Source: JBCCQH01 sp039024435
GTDB lineage: Bacteria > Bacteroidota > Bacteroidia > J057 > JADKCL01
Direction: 5' to 3'
Assembly (NCBI GenBank): GCA_039024435.1
Contig: JBCCQH010000018.1
Span: 17,648-81,647, forward strand
Length of the DNA stretch: 64,000 bases
Position numbers and translations under genes: made by a program
Shown here: one piece after another, positions 62,386 to 64,000 of the stretch
How positions within the stretch are numbered: position 1 is the stretch's first letter
Layout: the number at the start of each line of letters is the position of its first letter
Notes under the pieces: generated by a model
Database searches by the model: none
What the model saw: only the letters and a program-made list of their open reading frames with translations
What the model was told of the DNA's origin: nothing

Positions 62386-63837
62386 ATGCAGGAATTTACC
62401 TACGCAATTCCTTTTCGGGCAAGCTGTGCCACCCGCCGGGCCAATCTGGATTACACCCTCAAGTGGATATCCCGGTTTCCCAACTTTGAACTGCTCCTGA
62501 TCGAGCAGGATGAATATTCGCGGATCGATCTCGCCACCTTGCCCCCTGGCTGCCGGCACCTCTTCATCTACAACCCCGGGCTCTTCAACAAGTCCTGGGC
62601 CCTCAACGTCGCCTTTCGCCACTCCTCCGGCCGCGTCTTTGCCGTGGGCGATGCCGACATGCTCATGCACGACCACGAACTGATGGCCGCCCTGATCCTC
62701 TGCCGCGACGAGTACGAAGTCGTCAATCCATTTGCCCAATTCCTCGACATCGGGCCCGAGGAAACCTTCCGCATCCAGCACGGCATGACCACCCTGCGGA
62801 CCATGTTTGAAAAGCCCACCCCCCGGGCCGGCGCCAACTTTGCCAGCGGCATGATCCTCTTCCAGCGCCGCGCCTACGAAAAAATGGGCGGCTGGGACGA
62901 ACGCTTCTTTGGCTGGGGCATCGAGGACAACGTCGTCGCCGAAGTCAAAGTGCCCGTCCTGATCGACCGTGCCATCCAACTGCCCTACACCGGCTACCAC
63001 CTCTGGCACGAGCGGACCTTCGTCGATACCAGCCTGCAACCCCACTACGAGCGCAGCTACGAGATCTACCGGCGCTACTTCTACCTGGGCACCGACGAAA
63101 TCGCGCGCCTCGCTGCCGAAGACCTGCGCACCATGGGCGACCCCCACAAATTTGCCACCGACGACGCCGTATTCGAAGTCCGCGAAGGCGGCTTCTCCTC
63201 CCCCGGCATGAACCTCCCCGCCGTCTCCGTGGCCATTGTCGTCCGCGACCAATCCCCCGAGGAACTCGACGGCACCTTCCAGAGCATCCTCCACCAGACC
63301 CTCCTCCCCCGGGAAATCGTCGTCCTCGACAACGGCAGCCTCGCCGAAGACACCCGCACCACCCTCGAATCCTTCGGGCATAGCTTTGAACAACTGAATG
63401 TATACCGTTTTGAGACCGCTGTGACCGAAGCCGAAGCCAGCGCCTACGTGCTCGGCCTCTGCTCCGAAGCCTACATCGCCCAGATGGAACCCGGATTTGC
63501 CATGGCCGCCGACCGCCTCCAGCGCCAAGTCGAAATGATGGTGAACCATCCCGAAATCAACCTGCTGGGCGGCCAGGTCTTGCAAATGGGAACCCAAGAC
63601 CTGCGCCAAGTCCACAAATCCGACTACCCGCCCATCGCCGACAATTCCGTGCTCGACGAAAAAGAATTTTGGGACCTCGGCAGCAGCACCAGCATTATGA
63701 TCCGCCGCTCCGCCCTCGAGGACCCCGTACTGCCCGCCACCCCCAAGACCAGCCTCCCCGGCGTCGCCTACTGGTGCCGCTTCGTGGACCACGGCATACC
63801 CCTGTACAACCTCGAAGAGATCGTCACCATCCAATGA
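62386..63837 (+). CDS. Two-domain glycosyltransferase (GT27/GT2-like)
   Basis: 483 residues. The first domain has a VGDADMLM (DxD-type) metal site and FFGWGIEDN, the acceptor-side motif of galactosyl/GalNAc-type transferases such as chondroitin-polymerase-like enzymes. The second domain (from about residue 275, SVAIVVRDQSPEELDGTFQSIL) is a GT2 relative that lacks a clear DxD. Codons are very C-rich at third positions, more so than neighbours. Its last ~8 codons lie inside the edge inverted repeat. Confidence 0.85.
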   Translation: MQEFTYAIPFRASCATRRANLDYTLKWISRFPNFELLLIEQDEYSRIDLATLPPGCRHLFIYNPGLFNKSWALNVAFRHSSGRVFAVGDADMLMHDHELMAALILCRDEYEVVNPFAQFLDIGPEETFRIQHGMTTLRTMFEKPTPRAGANFASGMILFQRRAYEKMGGWDERFFGWGIEDNVVAEVKVPVLIDRAIQLPYTGYHLWHERTFVDTSLQPHYERSYEIYRRYFYLGTDEIARLAAEDLRTMGDPHKFATDDAVFEVREGGFSSPGMNLPAVSVAIVVRDQSPEELDGTFQSILHQTLLPREIVVLDNGSLAEDTRTTLESFGHSFEQLNVYRFETAVTEAEASAYVLGLCSEAYIAQMEPGFAMAADRLQRQVEMMVNHPEINLLGGQVLQMGTQDLRQVHKSDYPPIADNSVLDEKEFWDLGSSTSIMIRRSALEDPVLPATPKTSLPGVAYWCRFVDHGIPLYNLEEIVTIQ

Positions 63838-64000
63838 GAAACAATTAAAAATTGCTTGCGGAAACCCGACTTTCTCCGGTACCCGCCGGCGGCCGAGGGG
63901 GGGCGGAACGGCGTGCTCGGCCGCCGGCGGGTACCGGAGAAAGTCGGGTTTCCGCAAGCAATTTTTAATTGTTTCTCATTGGATGGTGACGATCTCTTCG
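63813..64000. repeat. Perfect inverted repeat, 85-bp arms with 18-bp spacer, reaching the window edge
   Basis: 63813-63897 is the exact reverse complement of 63916-64000, with spacer 63898-63915. The left arm includes the last ~8 codons and stop of the glycosyltransferase; the right arm therefore encodes the same gene end on the minus strand. The repeat may continue past the window. Confidence 0.97.

Noticed and set aside
62374..63957. Long minus-strand frame opposite the glycosyltransferase
   Set aside because: Its Gly/Val/Asp-rich composition is the usual shadow of C-rich third positions; the plus-strand gene has clear motifs.
1..64000. tRNA, rRNA, prophage or transposase genes
   Set aside because: Looked for T-arm-like GTTCRANNC motifs with acceptor stems and for integrase, recombinase, capsid or transposase proteins; none seen.

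Overview
The window looks like a chromosomal piece of a moderately high-GC member of Bacteroidota, most likely the Saprospiria/Lewinella group (inference). Support: five genes carry type IX secretion (T9SS) C-terminal sorting tails; there are PorV/PorQ-like, choice-of-anchor-L, Omp28-like and DUF3467-like proteins typical of the phylum; several lipoproteins have plain Bacteroidota lipoboxes; and promoters of the Bacteroidota form TTTG-N19-TAnnTTTG can be seen. I see no rRNA, tRNA, CRISPR array, prophage or transposase.

Layout. 0-2.6 kb: 3' part of a PLP-dependent amino-acid deaminase/aldolase and the first of four related helical-repeat proteins. 2.6-3.67 kb: a gene-free stretch with three tandem units, each made of a Bacteroidota-type promoter, a short structured body with a shared core, and an intrinsic terminator. 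I read these as a cluster of undescribed small RNA genes. 3.67-6.73 kb (minus strand): a T4-like RNA-repair pair (Rnl1-type RNA ligase, then a Pnkp/PseT-like 5'-kinase/3'-phosphatase), a palindrome-rich spacer, and a protein with an R-x4-H motif suggestive of a HEPN domain. 6.8-22.5 kb: envelope and transport genes (OmpA fusion, MFS, two tandem M23 lipoproteins, WG-repeat protein, MMPL/RND transporter, CocE-type hydrolase), a NADAR protein and gcvP. 22.5-31.5 kb (minus): outer-membrane barrel plus lipoprotein, two tandem M43 metalloproteases with T9SS tails, an alpha/beta hydrolase. 31.7-36 kb: nuoD without other nuo genes, plsY, and fdhD behind an Omp28-like T9SS protein. 36-42 kb: a repeat-rich zone with two tiny related ORFs and two more helical-repeat paralogs. 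42-51 kb: yigZ, an M36-like T9SS protease, a MORN-like lipoprotein, DUF3467, purK-purE, and a PorV-like/HHH-barrel pair. 51-64 kb: a GAF protein, a secreted coiled-coil protein, uvrA with a lytic transglycosylase and LOG protein, a dual-specificity phosphatase, the shortest paralog and a two-domain glycosyltransferase.

The most interesting signals are the tandem sRNA-like cluster beside the RNA-repair/HEPN-like genes; a dispersed ~160-bp element with terminal inverted repeats (three long copies and one deletion derivative); the four-member family of large helical proteins; and a perfect 85-bp inverted repeat at the right edge that mirrors the end of the glycosyltransferase gene. That last feature is either a tail-to-tail duplication or a contig fold-back artefact.
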